The position numbers and the translations under genes are program-made. Shown here piece after piece: positions 6,095-6,907 of a stretch of DNA of 6,907 nucleotides. The notes beneath the pieces are model-generated. The model was given only the letters and a program-made list of their open reading frames with translations, had not been told where the DNA came from and did no database searches. The DNA is from DATLAN01 sp035527455. Its GTDB lineage: Bacteria > Planctomycetota > Planctomycetia > Pirellulales > Thermoguttaceae. The stretch lies in assembly GCA_035527455.1 (NCBI GenBank), contig DATLAN010000704.1, positions 1-6,907 on the forward strand, in the 5' to 3' direction. Position 1 is the stretch's first letter. Each line of letters begins with the position of its first letter.

Positions 6095-6907
6095 ATGATG
6101 AAGAGTCCGCGCCGGCTCGCGACCGCCTTGGTATGTTTCCTTTCCGCCGCGTCGGCTTTTTCGGACGAGACGGCCCGGTTCGACGTGGTGATCGTCGGCG
6201 GTACGCCCGGAGGGATCATGGCGGCGATCGCCACCGCCCGGGGCGGCCACTCGGCCGTGATCCTCGATCGCAACCGGCACATCGGCGGCCTGCCGGCCAA
6301 CGGCTTGGGGGCCACCGACATCCAAACCCGCGGCGCGACGGCCGGCTTGTTCCTCGAATTCGTCGGGCGGATCAAGCGGCACTACCTCGACACGTACGGC
6401 CCCGACTCGCCGCAGGTGAAGGATTGCAGCGACGGCTATCACTTCGAGCCGTCGGTCGCCGAGAAGATCTTCGAGCAGATGCTGGCCGAACACCAGGACA
6501 AGATCACCGTGCTCCCACGCCGCCAGTTCGACGCCAAGCCCGAGAACGTCACCCTGGTCCATGGCGCGATCACGCAAATCACCGTCACCCATCGCGACAC
6601 GCGGGAAATCGAACGTTACGCGGGCAAGGTCTTCCTCGACGCCACTTACGAAGGCGACCTGGCGGCGGCCGCCGGGGTGCCGTTTCGCATCGGACGCGAA
6701 GCCCACGACGAACTGAACGAGCCGATGGCCGGACGCCTCTACAAGCACTGGGGCGGCCAGGTCGGACCGGGCTCGACCGGCGAGGCCGACCAGGCCGTGC
6801 AGGCCTACAACTTCCGCCTCTGCCTGACGCGCAACCCAGACGACATGGTGCCGATCCCCAAGCCCGAAAGCTACAACCGCGACGAGTACGTCTCGCTGAT
6901 CGACGAC
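6095..6907 (+). CDS. Exported FAD-dependent oxidoreductase, PF12831-like (3' partial)
   Basis: The frame is open from the ATG at 6095 to the window edge: 271 codons, no stop. The N-terminus is a signal peptide (MMKSPRRLATALVCFLSA, cleavage probably just before D24), with two Arg before the hydrophobic part. The mature protein starts with an FAD-binding Rossmann fold: DVVIVGGTPGG (residues 30-40), in which Thr replaces the second Gly of GxGxxG as is usual in this family, then D58 at the end of the second strand and HIGGLPANGLG. A second family mark is DATYEGDLAAAAGV starting at 182, followed by GRE and ELNEPMAG. Such proteins usually exceed 500 residues, so about half is visible. Planctomycetes carry many; substrates are mostly unknown, and some are labelled xanthan lyase without good evidence. 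The gene is divergent from the lipoprotein gene and shares its 236-base intergenic region. Confidence 0.9.
   Translation, partial: MMKSPRRLATALVCFLSAASAFSDETARFDVVIVGGTPGGIMAAIATARGGHSAVILDRNRHIGGLPANGLGATDIQTRGATAGLFLEFVGRIKRHYLDTYGPDSPQVKDCSDGYHFEPSVAEKIFEQMLAEHQDKITVLPRRQFDAKPENVTLVHGAITQITVTHRDTREIERYAGKVFLDATYEGDLAAAAGVPFRIGREAHDELNEPMAGRLYKHWGGQVGPGSTGEADQAVQAYNFRLCLTRNPDDMVPIPKPESYNRDEYVSLIDD

Noticed and set aside
6077..6748. 223-codon minus-strand open frame opposite the FAD oxidoreductase
   Set aside because: The plus strand here carries a signal peptide, a Rossmann motif and the DATYEGD motif. The minus frame shows no domain and is a high-GC shadow.

Overview
The window is high-GC DNA whose genes point to the phylum Planctomycetota, probably a Pirellulales-like member. 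The evidence is a very large secreted protein combining CotH-kinase, lamin-tail and dockerin modules, a lipoprotein joining HEAT repeats to a PQQ-type beta-propeller, and an exported FAD oxidoreductase of the PF12831 type. This assignment rests on family resemblance read by eye, not on a database search.

Layout: (1) bases 1-3847, plus strand, hold the 3' part of a long gene (1281 residues visible, 5' end outside the window). Its product has a CotH-like kinase domain, a chitobiase/hexosaminidase C-terminal-like beta-sandwich, three lamin-tail domains, a conserved planctomycete-type C-terminal module and a dockerin-like calcium motif. (2) Bases 3848-3989 separate two convergent genes. Almost all of this gap is a REP-type palindromic element: two 33-bp arms in perfect inverted orientation, each opening with GTAG at its outer end, preceded by a 17-bp tandem duplication that begins one base after the first gene's stop codon. 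(3) Bases 3990-5858, minus strand, encode a complete 622-residue lipoprotein with N-terminal HEAT repeats and an approximately eight-bladed PQQ-like propeller. (4) Bases 5859-6094 are a divergent promoter region with one candidate promoter per direction, an operator-like palindrome and a run of eight C. (5) Bases 6095-6907, plus strand, hold the 5' part of an exported FAD-dependent oxidoreductase that runs off the right edge.

All three products appear to be exported or envelope-associated, although the signal peptide of the first lies outside the window. The lipoprotein and oxidoreductase genes share a divergent intergenic region and could be co-regulated. The kinase-like gene converges on the lipoprotein gene and need not be functionally related to it. 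No tRNA, rRNA, CRISPR array, transposase or phage gene was seen. The least ordinary element is the REP-like doublet, whose outer end closely resembles the enterobacterial REP consensus. The most interesting protein features are the kinase-plus-lamin-tail architecture and the half-degenerate dockerin.
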